Shown: one piece after another, positions 25,669-33,543 of the stretch
How the letters are laid out: each line of letters begins with the position of its first letter
Position numbering within the stretch: the first letter of the stretch is position 1
NCBI GenBank assembly: GCA_029567705.1
Contig: JAKPXC010000108.1
Span: forward strand, 1 to 42,749
From: Candidatus Cloacimonadota bacterium
Lineage (GTDB): Bacteria; Cloacimonadota; Cloacimonadia; Cloacimonadales; Cloacimonadaceae
Length of the DNA stretch: 42,749 nucleotides
Direction of reading: 5' to 3'
Position numbers and translations under genes: made by a program
Notes under the pieces: model-generated
What the model saw: only the letters and a program-made list of their open reading frames with translations
Database searches by the model: none
What the model was told of the DNA's origin: nothing

Positions 25669-27297
25669 ATGAGTTATATAGTCCTTGCCAGAAAGTACAG
25701 ACCCCAGACCTTCGCAGAGGTCTACGCTCAGGAGCACGTTACAGACATCCTGATTAATGCGATAAACAGCAACAGGGTGAACCACGCCTATTTGTTCAAC
25801 GGACCTCGTGGAGTGGGGAAGACTTCCCTTGCCAGAATCCTGGCCAAGAGCTTGAATTGCGAAAAAGGTCCCACCACCACACCCTGCAATGTGTGTTCAA
25901 ACTGTGTGGAGATCACCTCCAGCACTTCCACGGATGTGATAGAGATAGACGGAGCTTCAAACAACGGGGTGGATGATATCCGCGAGCTGCAAGAAGAGCT
26001 GATGTATCCTCCAGCTCACTCCAATTACAAAATATATATCATCGACGAAGTGCATATGCTCTCCAAGAGTGCTTTTAACGCCCTGCTTAAAACTCTGGAA
26101 GAACCTCCGGAAAACGTTGTCTTCATCTTTGCCACCACTGAGCCCCACAAGGTTCCACCCACAATCATCTCCCGTTGCCAACGCTACGATTTCAAGCGCA
26201 TCCCGGTTGATTCCATTGTCAAACGCATTAAAGAACTGGCTGCTGAAGAGCATGTTTCCATAGATGATGAATCCATCTTCCTGATTGCCAGAAAAGCCGA
26301 TGGCGGCCTTAGAGATGCTTTGTCCCTGATGGATCAAGTGCTTTCCTACTGCATGAACGAGGTGACCATCGACAAAGTGCGCGAGATCTTCGGTCTCTTG
26401 CCCAATCAGGTCTTCAAAGGCTTACTGCAAAACATACGGAATAACGAAAGCCAAAGTTTGATCATGGAGATACAAAAAGTCTTTGAACAAGGAACAGAAT
26501 TGCAGGAATTCCTGAATAATTTCATGGACTTCCTAAGGATTGTTCTTCTCCGGCAGGTGGGAATCTCTCCCAGTGAGATCAGCAAGGACGAATATCCTCT
26601 CTACGACGAGATCTCGGCACAATTCAGCCGTTCTGAGCTACTCTATATCATTAGCGCTCTGATGCAATGCAAACAGGATATCCGCAGCAGCACCAATCCT
26701 CAGCTCATCCTGGAAGTTGTGCTGATCAAACTGAGCCGCATGGATGAGATGAACGAGATCTCCCAAATCATCACCAAACTCGATAGTATCAAGATATCAG
26801 GTGCTTCACAACCTGCCCCGGTGCAATCCAGAGTAATGGCAGATCCTGTTTCCAAACCGGTCTACAACAAGCCAGCAGAACAGCCAGTTCAAGAGCTTCC
26901 TCCCGAACCTGAAGCTCTGGAAGCTTGCCCGGAATTCAATGAAGCGAGCCTGAAACAGGTCTGGCCCAGGCTTATTGCCAAGGTCAAGAAAGCAGGGACC
27001 GGTATCGTTCCCATTTCGCTGAGCCAAGCCCAGATCATAGAAGTAAAAGAGTGCAGTTTCAAGCTTCAGATCAGAGGTCTCACCTACTATACACCCCTGA
27101 ATAAGAGTAAAGAACTGGTGGAATCCATCCTGAAAGAACTCTTTGGCAAAGCCATCAGATTAGAACTGGAGCTGATGGAAACGGAAGCCCCCCAAACGGT
27201 ACAAATCAAACGGAAAAGCCTGGATGATCTGAAAGCTGAGAACCCCGGCATTCAGGAGTATCTCGAGCTCACCAAGTCCCGTTTGATTCAGAGCTAA
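25669..27297 (+). CDS. dnaX: DNA polymerase III subunit gamma/tau
   Basis: DnaX is the clamp-loader ATPase of the replisome. The 542-residue protein starts at ATG 25669 (GGAG five bases upstream); the in-frame TTG at 25639 is less likely. Motifs in order are YRPQTFAEV, Walker A GPRGVGKTSLA (about residue 45), a zinc module with four Cys (about 64-79), IIDEVHMLS, FATTEPHKVPPTI and the arginine finger in SRCQRYDF. Domain III and a Pro-rich linker follow (about 390-425), then a C-terminal region that is probably tau-like. I see no A-rich slippery sequence for a gamma frameshift. The next gene begins one base after the stop. Confidence 0.96.
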   Translation: MSYIVLARKYRPQTFAEVYAQEHVTDILINAINSNRVNHAYLFNGPRGVGKTSLARILAKSLNCEKGPTTTPCNVCSNCVEITSSTSTDVIEIDGASNNGVDDIRELQEELMYPPAHSNYKIYIIDEVHMLSKSAFNALLKTLEEPPENVVFIFATTEPHKVPPTIISRCQRYDFKRIPVDSIVKRIKELAAEEHVSIDDESIFLIARKADGGLRDALSLMDQVLSYCMNEVTIDKVREIFGLLPNQVFKGLLQNIRNNESQSLIMEIQKVFEQGTELQEFLNNFMDFLRIVLLRQVGISPSEISKDEYPLYDEISAQFSRSELLYIISALMQCKQDIRSSTNPQLILEVVLIKLSRMDEMNEISQIITKLDSIKISGASQPAPVQSRVMADPVSKPVYNKPAEQPVQELPPEPEALEACPEFNEASLKQVWPRLIAKVKKAGTGIVPISLSQAQIIEVKECSFKLQIRGLTYYTPLNKSKELVESILKELFGKAIRLELELMETEAPQTVQIKRKSLDDLKAENPGIQEYLELTKSRLIQS

Positions 27298-27298
27298 G

Positions 27299-28384
27299 TT
27301 GTTTCCCAGCCTATTATTTCCTGTAGCCACGTTCTTGTACTCGGCTTTTCTGGGCCTGGGTACTTTGGGCTTGATGCTAGGCAGGAAAAAGCCCCAGATG
27401 GCTTCTCTCCAATCCATCAGCGTGATCATAGCTGCACGCAATGAAGCAGAGAATCTTCCCCGTCTGCTTGGGTCTCTGGCAGCCCTGGATTATCCCCGAG
27501 ACTTGTTTGAGATAGTACTCGTTAGTGACCATTCCACCGATAACAGTCTTGAGATTATCGCTCAATACAAAGCAATTCTTCCCATGAAAATAATCGACTT
27601 TCAGGATAGTCTCCAAGGATTGACCGGCAAGAAAGCAGCCCTCCAGAAAGGGATAGAAACTGCCACTAATGATCTTCTGGTCTTCACGGATGCGGATTGC
27701 GAGGTTCCGACAGGATGGCTGAAGGCAATCAGCCGCAACTTTACTGATAAGACAGACTATCTGCTTTCTTACTCGCTGATCAAACGAACAGACGGAGGAA
27801 GCAGCTTCAGGCTGAAGAATTTTGAACGCAGTATCTACTACGCTCTGGCTGCAGCAGGTTTGTATTTCCGGAGGCCCATCACCAGCAGTGCCTGCAATCA
27901 TGCCTATCGTAAAAGCCTGTTTCTGAAGAGCGGGGGTTTTGGGGGCATCGGGCATATTCGCAGCGGCGATGATGATCTGCTGCTGATGAAGATGATGCCC
28001 CATATTCGTGAAGCCCACTTTTCAGCCGAAGCTGATCTGCAAGTGATATCTTATGATGGAACCAGCCGGAAAGCCCATCATCACACCAATATCCGCAGAG
28101 CTTCCAAGTTCCGCTACTTCCCTTTGTGGCTCAAGCTGCTGGCAGCATATATATTTCTCTATTTCATCAGCTTCTACTACGCCCTGATCTTTGCTCCCTG
28201 GGAGACTGGAGCCTGGATTCTTCTGAAGACAGGCATTGAGTTGTTCCTGTCTGCATCAATACTGCTTCGGTCCGGGCAGATCCGGCTTCTGATGCTTTAT
28301 CCCGTGCAGATTCTGCTTTTCCCTTTGCAGTTCATTTACTACGCTGTTCGGGGTAGCCTGGGCAAGTACCAATGGAAGCAGTAG
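27299..28384 (+). CDS. Membrane-associated family 2 glycosyltransferase
   Basis: A 361-residue GT2 enzyme. Residues about 1-27 form a membrane helix, the GT-A domain follows (SVIIAARNEAENLP, VLVSDHSTDNS, LLVFTDADCEVP with the DxD motif, and RSGDDDLLLMKM as the acceptor-side acidic motif), and two or three further membrane helices lie near the C-terminus. The start is TTG 27299, one base past the dnaX stop, with no clear Shine-Dalgarno; the first internal ATG would delete the N-terminal helix. It probably transfers sugar to a lipid or envelope glycan on the inner face of the inner membrane. The sugar and acceptor are unknown. Confidence 0.85.
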   Translation: MFPSLLFPVATFLYSAFLGLGTLGLMLGRKKPQMASLQSISVIIAARNEAENLPRLLGSLAALDYPRDLFEIVLVSDHSTDNSLEIIAQYKAILPMKIIDFQDSLQGLTGKKAALQKGIETATNDLLVFTDADCEVPTGWLKAISRNFTDKTDYLLSYSLIKRTDGGSSFRLKNFERSIYYALAAAGLYFRRPITSSACNHAYRKSLFLKSGGFGGIGHIRSGDDDLLLMKMMPHIREAHFSAEADLQVISYDGTSRKAHHHTNIRRASKFRYFPLWLKLLAAYIFLYFISFYYALIFAPWETGAWILLKTGIELFLSASILLRSGQIRLLMLYPVQILLFPLQFIYYAVRGSLGKYQWKQ

Positions 28385-28401
28385 CGATCCTTTAAAGCAA
28401 G

Positions 28402-28428
28402 AGAGCCGTCCCCAAAAGGAACGGCTCT
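28402..28428. terminator. Weak hairpin between convergent genes
   Basis: AGAGCCGT (28402-28409) and ACGGCTCT (28421-28428) form an 8-bp stem between the glycosyltransferase and the minus-strand regulator gene. There is no T-run on either side, so efficient termination is uncertain. Confidence 0.5.
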
Positions 28429-28450
28429 GAACGCATAACAGGGTAGAGCT

Positions 28451-28693
28451 TTACATCTCTATCAGCTTGGCCTGGACGTATTCGATGGCATTGAGCTGTT
28501 CAATCATTACGGCGATATCAGCACCATCAACTTCCAAAACGATCAAACCGTCGTTGGCACAAAACTCCTTGGAAACCTCGTGCAGGCCCAATCTGACTTT
28601 GATGCTGCAGCCATACTCGGTCAGGATGCTTTGCACCTTACCTGCCTCTGTGCTGCGGTGGTCAATCTTGATCAATACTACTTTGTAAGTCAT
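28451..28693 (-). CDS. TM1266-like small ACT-fold regulator
   Basis: This 80-residue protein fits the small ferredoxin-fold family known as iron-only hydrogenase system regulator (TM1266 type): KVQSILTEYGCSIKVRLGL, then LIVLEVDGADIAVMIEQLNAI and a final VQAKLIEM. No DNA-binding domain is present. GGGAGGTAAG before the start is a strong Shine-Dalgarno. No hydrogenase gene is in the window, so the hydrogenase link is from family knowledge only. It may be a ligand-binding ACT-like subunit. Confidence 0.7.
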   Translation of the reverse strand: MTYKVVLIKIDHRSTEAGKVQSILTEYGCSIKVRLGLHEVSKEFCANDGLIVLEVDGADIAVMIEQLNAIEYVQAKLIEM

Positions 28694-28760
28694 ACTTACC
28701 TCCCAATACCAGCAGAGGATACCTTCTGCTTTTTGTCCAGATATTTTTAGTCTCTAACTA

Positions 28761-28838
28761 ATGGCTTCCTAATACGATTCCTTAACCCATCCTTAACCTC
28801 AGTTAAGGAAACGCTTATCCTATAGTAAGTTATCGATT
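28761..28838 (+). repeat. 78-bp dispersed intergenic repeat, copy 2
   Basis: Nearly identical to the reverse complement of 20650-20727 and close to 42412-42487. It lies upstream of the TM1266-like gene and beyond the protease terminator. It includes the conserved hairpin CCTTAAC-CTCA-GTTAAGG. Confidence 0.85.
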
Positions 28839-28872
28839 AGGCGTCCTATCTGACAGGAAAACAAGCAGGTTA

Positions 28873-28905
28873 CAAAAGAAAAGCCCCACAACTGTGAGGC
28901 TTTTC
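28873..28905 (-). terminator. Terminator of the C25 protease gene
   Basis: GAAAAGCC (28878-28885) pairs with GGCTTTTC (28898-28905), extended inward by CAC/GTG. On the minus strand the stem runs into TTTTGTAACC. It lies 20 bases beyond the protease stop. Confidence 0.75.
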
Positions 28906-28924
28906 ATGTATGATTATGTACTGG

Positions 28925-31900
28925 TTACTTCATCATGAGCATTTTGCGGGTCAAGGTCTGGCCAGCTACTTGCAGTTTGTAGAAGTAGATACCGGAGCTA
29001 ACGCTATTGCCGTTATCATCTTTGCCGTTCCAAACCAGGCTATGGTCTCCGCTTGCCACATCACCATTCAGAAGAGTTCTCACGACCTGTCCTCTGAGGT
29101 TCGAGATGACCAACTGAACCTGCCCTGCGACAGGACTGTGGAAGCTGATCGTGGTGCTGGGGTTGAAGGGATTGGGATAGTTCTGATTCAGAAGGAACTG
29201 CGGAGTGATCTGAGCATCGGAATTTGCCACGTAAGTATCAGGCGGTGTGGTAGTAAATTTGATGGCCAAGTTGTTCTGCAGGAGGGCGGATGTGATGGGG
29301 TATTGATTGCCGTGGGTATAAGTGAGGCCATCCAACTGCAGGTGATTTTCAATGCCTACTGTGCAGTAGTTTGTAGTGATTCCGGGATTGTCCACTGTGT
29401 GGTACTGAATCACGATGTCTCCATCCTGACCGGCTCTGGGATAGAGGATAATCTGGAACTTCTCAAGAGAGGGGTCTTCAGAATCAACGTTGTATTGATT
29501 GTAAGCATCACTCCACTGCACAATGTAGCGGTTGTTGGCCTGATCGTGCCAATATAGCACACGCATATCGTCATAGATGCCGTTGCCATCTCCATCGGTT
29601 CCAGTTCTCTCGCCTTTGAGGTCATCCCAATATCCTGCAACCATGGCATAGGGTCCTAAAGCGGCAGGGATATAATGATTGTAGAAGTCGAACATATCAG
29701 TGGGGCCAAAGGATAGCCAGCCATTGCTGCAGATGGTGATCTGGTCGTAATCTATTCCAAAGTAGCGGAATTGGAAAGGAAGGTTCACAATTCTGGAACC
29801 ATCGTCTTTAACGGGGAAGATTTCTGCCTGGCCTCCCAGGAGAGGATCGATCTCAATCCAGTTGTACACCGGTGCTTGAGGATATCCCTGGTCGGTGCTG
29901 TCATAAGCGAAGTATCCATAACTGCAGGGCCCGGTGGGATCAGTCGAGGAAGGAGTTCCTGCCACAACTGAGTATGAATTGGAGGGGAAGAACACATTAT
30001 GTCCATTCATTTGGAAATGTAATGGTATGCTTCTGCCATTATATGTGTCGCTCTGTACCTGGATGCTGGTATTGATTGTCTTGGTCTCTCCAATCGCAAA
30101 AGCTCCGATCTGGATGGGTGTGGTACTGACAACTGCAGCATTGGTAAGCGAGCTGATAATCAAGCTGGCGTTGGTCAGGGCTTTAGTGCCTGTGTTCTTG
30201 ATCTCAAAGCTGATGGGGCTGTTCTGTCCCAGAGGGAGCACTCCGGTGTGGTTTAGAACGGTAAACTGGGCATTCAGAGGTGTGTAAGAATATAAATGTG
30301 TGCTGATCACCTGGTTATTGCGTTTCACCTTCAGGCGGAAAACCAAGGGAACTCTGGGATTAACAAATTCGCTGATGTTTACGCCAAAGCTAAACTCAGT
30401 CTGAGTATTGGCAGCCAGGTTTTCAATGCTCCATGTGCTGGAAACGAAGTTCACCATTTCTGTATTGTAGCATTCGGCTTCCACAAAGATATCTGTAAGG
30501 CTGCCGGTGGTATTGTTGCGCAGGAAGCCTGTGAGAGTGTAATTCGTGCCTTGAGGAGCTACATTTATACTGTTCAGGGATAAGGCTGCTGCTTCAGTGA
30601 CAGTGAGGGTTCTCTGCAATGGAACCATATCCTGTTTGCTGATGGTAACTATCAGTTCACCTGTTTGGGCAGGATCAATGCTGATCAGGCCAATGCCGTT
30701 TTCCACTTTGGCGTAGCTGTAGTTCTGGCCGTCTTTCGTAGCAGTGATGATAGCTCCATCCAGACCTGTGGCGTTGATCTGGATATGAGTGGCGCTTTGG
30801 GGATAGGTAAGTCCGTTTACAAACACTGATTCAGGAATCGTTTCGGGTACCAGAGACCACATGTTCAGAGCCGGATCACTAAGCAAATTGTAAACGTGGA
30901 AGTAGAAAGGCACATATTGATCGGGAGCCAGGTCGTTAGGGAAGTTCTTATAGAGCTCGATCTTACCTTCCAGAATGCTGGATCCGAAGATTCGTACATC
31001 GTAATCCAGGATGGCTCTGAAAGCCCCTGAGGAGATGGAATTGTTCAGCCTGGTCTTGGTGTGCAGATCAGATGGGCCCACAAAGGCAATAGCTCCACCT
31101 GGAGCAGCAGTTGTTCCCATTCTCATCCACTTTTCGCCGAAACAGGGGTTGACGTTTATGTTTGCGAAATCTCCCGTGTTACAAACGATAGAAAAGACTA
31201 TGGGCATCTTGGCTCCGTTGAAAGTGACGTCAAGATCAGGGTTATGGAAGGATGGATAGTGCCAACCGTTGGCATCCCCCCAGCCGCGGTAGCTGATGTA
31301 TTGCAGTCCCTGGTTGATAGAAGATTGGATCAGGGAAGTACCGGGGAAAGTGGTCGGGAAAAAAACGGTATCCACCGTGGCATAACCGTAATCGAGCAAC
31401 CTGTCCCGCAACCATCTGGACATGTGTATCGGTGTGGTGGGACGCAGGGTGCCTTCAGCGAAGTTACCTGCTACGGTGAGGGCTCGCCTCATCCAGGTGA
31501 CATCATCCATATAAGGGGTTTTTTCGTAGCTGACAGTCTTGTTCAGCATGGTTATAAGCTCTGAGATATTGCCAAAGGAGAACCTACCCACCAGCATATC
31601 GGGGAAGTAGTCATCACCTTCCAATAAAGTATAAGTCTGGTCGTCTGCGTCGTTTTCCTGATACTCAGGAGAGGGGAAGAAGGCTGTGGGAATTGCATAG
31701 GTGCCGGTAACATCACCAAATAGAAGGAGGTAGTCCGGCCTGTATTGAGCATAATGTGCGGCAATACCGGCCTTGATCTGATCTACATTATCACCTAAAT
31801 CAGCCCGATTCAGGACGTAGACTTCAAAGCCTTTCTGTTTTCTCCAATTGATGTAATCCTGTTGATAAGGAGCCAGCGGTGCATGGGAAATGATCAGCAT

Positions 31901-32446
31901 CTGGGGTCTGCCCACAGGAAGATAGCGGAGATAGGATGTCTCCCAGTTATCTGCCAGAGATTTGTAAGACTGCACAAAGGCAGGGGAGACGCTTTCCGGG
32001 ATGCTTACCGGGTTGTTGCCGGTGATGGAAAAGTCTATGCTATTCAGGGTTCTGGTGAGGTTTCCTTCTGTAAACTGGGCTCGGATCTTTACAGTGTGTC
32101 CTCTCATATCCCTAAATGTAAAACTATTGGCCACAACAGCTGTCCCTTCTCTGAAACTATCTTCAGTATAAAGGAAGGTACCTGTCTGGTCATACACATT
32201 CCAACTCATGCTATTTATCTGGAGCGAGACGCTCTCGTAAGGTAAAGCAAAGGTCTTGCTGGTGTAGGATACGGTATCCAAACCATCGTTATTGTCGGGG
32301 CTGCTGTCTTCAACGAGTGGGGCGGCGCGCAATTCCGTGATAGCAGCACGGAGTCCACTTGCTGTGGTTTGATACTCTTCAAGACTAGCGGCTACCAGTA
32401 TGCTCGCCAAGAGGAGCATCACTATGATTATTGCTGTCTGTCTCAT
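28925..32446 (-). CDS. Gingipain-like C25 cysteine protease with type IX-style sorting tail
   Basis: An 1173-residue secreted protease. A signal peptide (about 1-20, IIIVMLLLASILVAAS) is followed by a propeptide-like region. The C25 domain (about 175-545) has LIISHAPLAPYQQDYINWRKQKG, LLLFGDVTG, the catalytic His396 in RGWGDANGWHYP and Cys422 in FSIVCNTGDF. Beta-rich domains follow, including a segment with SNGWLSFG and YWDDL of the kind common in exported FCB proteins. The tail has LNQNYPNPFNPSTTISF, LRGQVVRTL and a final ISS-GIYFYKLQ...KMLMMK layout, the FlgD-like/type A sorting domain. It is expected to cross the outer membrane by the type IX system. No such genes are in this window. Confidence 0.93.
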   Translation of the reverse strand: MRQTAIIIVMLLLASILVAASLEEYQTTASGLRAAITELRAAPLVEDSSPDNNDGLDTVSYTSKTFALPYESVSLQINSMSWNVYDQTGTFLYTEDSFREGTAVVANSFTFRDMRGHTVKIRAQFTEGNLTRTLNSIDFSITGNNPVSIPESVSPAFVQSYKSLADNWETSYLRYLPVGRPQMLIISHAPLAPYQQDYINWRKQKGFEVYVLNRADLGDNVDQIKAGIAAHYAQYRPDYLLLFGDVTGTYAIPTAFFPSPEYQENDADDQTYTLLEGDDYFPDMLVGRFSFGNISELITMLNKTVSYEKTPYMDDVTWMRRALTVAGNFAEGTLRPTTPIHMSRWLRDRLLDYGYATVDTVFFPTTFPGTSLIQSSINQGLQYISYRGWGDANGWHYPSFHNPDLDVTFNGAKMPIVFSIVCNTGDFANINVNPCFGEKWMRMGTTAAPGGAIAFVGPSDLHTKTRLNNSISSGAFRAILDYDVRIFGSSILEGKIELYKNFPNDLAPDQYVPFYFHVYNLLSDPALNMWSLVPETIPESVFVNGLTYPQSATHIQINATGLDGAIITATKDGQNYSYAKVENGIGLISIDPAQTGELIVTISKQDMVPLQRTLTVTEAAALSLNSINVAPQGTNYTLTGFLRNNTTGSLTDIFVEAECYNTEMVNFVSSTWSIENLAANTQTEFSFGVNISEFVNPRVPLVFRLKVKRNNQVISTHLYSYTPLNAQFTVLNHTGVLPLGQNSPISFEIKNTGTKALTNASLIISSLTNAAVVSTTPIQIGAFAIGETKTINTSIQVQSDTYNGRSIPLHFQMNGHNVFFPSNSYSVVAGTPSSTDPTGPCSYGYFAYDSTDQGYPQAPVYNWIEIDPLLGGQAEIFPVKDDGSRIVNLPFQFRYFGIDYDQITICSNGWLSFGPTDMFDFYNHYIPAALGPYAMVAGYWDDLKGERTGTDGDGNGIYDDMRVLYWHDQANNRYIVQWSDAYNQYNVDSEDPSLEKFQIILYPRAGQDGDIVIQYHTVDNPGITTNYCTVGIENHLQLDGLTYTHGNQYPITSALLQNNLAIKFTTTPPDTYVANSDAQITPQFLLNQNYPNPFNPSTTISFHSPVAGQVQLVISNLRGQVVRTLLNGDVASGDHSLVWNGKDDNGNSVSSGIYFYKLQVAGQTLTRKMLMMK

Positions 32447-32555
32447 TCATTTCTCCCTATGTATTAGTATTCATTCGCTAATGAGCAAGTTTTGTTCCTA
32501 AACCATTTATCTTCATCTGATCAGGTGAATATTTCCGTTTTCTGATAGATCGTCC

Positions 32556-32561
32556 TTGACA
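32556..32561 (+). promoter_or_regulatory. Candidate -35 box for the lipoprotein-receptor unit
   Basis: TTGACA lies 172 bases before the start at 32734. That distance fits a long structured leader. The -10 at usual spacing (CCAATT) is weak. Confidence 0.3.
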
Positions 32562-32600
32562 ATCAGCCCAAGCCTATCCCAATTGGCTCACGCCGAGTTT

Positions 32601-32733
32601 GAGGATCTAAGCCCCAAGGGGTATGAACTTAAACCGAAAGGGTATGGTCGGAAACAGCCATGCCTCCTGTGGGAAAGGCGGGCAGTAAATCTTTCATGCT
32701 GCCAGCCTCCAATATCTACCAAGTGGAGGTAAA
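32601..32733 (+). promoter_or_regulatory. Structured 5' leader, candidate riboswitch sequestering the Shine-Dalgarno
   Basis: The ribosome-binding site GGAGG (32725-32729) can pair perfectly with CCTCC at 32706-32710, hiding it. An alternative stem, GGCGGGCAG (32677-32685) with CTGCCAGCC (32699-32707), uses two of the same bases, so the two are mutually exclusive in part. A second CCTCC at 32663-32667 offers another partner. Smaller stems are CCGA/TCGG (32634-32637, 32648-32651) and GCCT/AGGC (32662-32665, 32676-32679). The GTGGGAAAGGC segment recalls the cobalamin aptamer, and the downstream receptor fits, but the canonical B12 box is not visible. The ligand is unassigned. Confidence 0.55.
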
Positions 32734-33540
32734 ATGAAACGGACACTTTCTGTCCTCTTGTCACTTGCTCTTCTCTTACTGCTCTTTGCCTGTAGTGAGA
32801 AGGATGACAATCCTACGGATGTCAATGTTTATGGTTATCGTTTAGGCCAATTCATCAATCAAGCCACGATAGCGGCACTAGTCGATTCCGCTCCGGATAG
32901 CCTTGATCTCAGAAATCTCTTTGCTTACGAGATTATCGCCGCAGACGGCTGGAGTCCCCGCGAGAGCGTTAATGCAGGCTACGACCTGAATTGGGATCTC
33001 TTTAATGATTGCTTCCTGGTTCCCACCGACAACAACAGAGTATGGCACTTCAATGCCGATCTGCCTTCTGCCTATAAGGTAAGGGATGTCCTTGAATTCA
33101 GAGCCTATCGCAAGATAGACGTCAATACCGGCAGAGGAAAGCAAATGGTGGAGCTGAAAGGGCTTCCAGTTCAACAGATCGAAAACTGGGATGGAGTGAT
33201 GGAAGACGCAGTAAAGCTTTCTGATCTGCTTCAGGGCGTGAGTGCTTATGATTCTCTCAGTATAGTGTGTTATGACGGCTATGGTTCGGACAAATACTAC
33301 TATGCAGAAGTTGTAAACCTGGGCTATTATCTCTTGGACTCCGAACGGACTATCTTCCCGGGTGCAACCATTCCAAACAATCAGAAGAAGATGAAGAAGG
33401 TAGAATCAATTCAGCTTTACGGTGCAGTCACTGCAGAACACAGCTTTGCCAATGCGGCTCATGACATGGCAGATCTGATCGTTCCCAGACCTGCTTCCAT
33501 GACGGGCTTTGAATCTACCATAATGCCCACCGGGGAATAA
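32734..33540 (+). CDS. Lipoprotein partner of a TonB-dependent receptor
   Basis: This 268-residue protein has a lipoprotein signal with lipobox LLFAC (Cys20) and a linker SEKDDNPTDV. Its second half (about 130-235: ELKGLPVQQIENWDG, VKLSDLLQGV, SLSIVCYDGYG, VESIQLYG) faintly resembles the molybdopterin-binding oxidoreductase fold, without obvious cofactor residues. This is a pattern impression only. GGAGG lies four bases before the start, inside the switch-like leader. The receptor gene starts four bases after its stop, so it may be a surface or periplasmic substrate-binding partner for uptake. Confidence 0.7.
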   Translation: MKRTLSVLLSLALLLLLFACSEKDDNPTDVNVYGYRLGQFINQATIAALVDSAPDSLDLRNLFAYEIIAADGWSPRESVNAGYDLNWDLFNDCFLVPTDNNRVWHFNADLPSAYKVRDVLEFRAYRKIDVNTGRGKQMVELKGLPVQQIENWDGVMEDAVKLSDLLQGVSAYDSLSIVCYDGYGSDKYYYAEVVNLGYYLLDSERTIFPGATIPNNQKKMKKVESIQLYGAVTAEHSFANAAHDMADLIVPRPASMTGFESTIMPTGE

Positions 33541-33543
33541 AGC

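Noticed and set aside
25669-27297. Programmed frameshift in dnaX
   Set aside because: No A-rich slippery heptamer followed by a stem was found at the expected position, so a gamma product is not supported.
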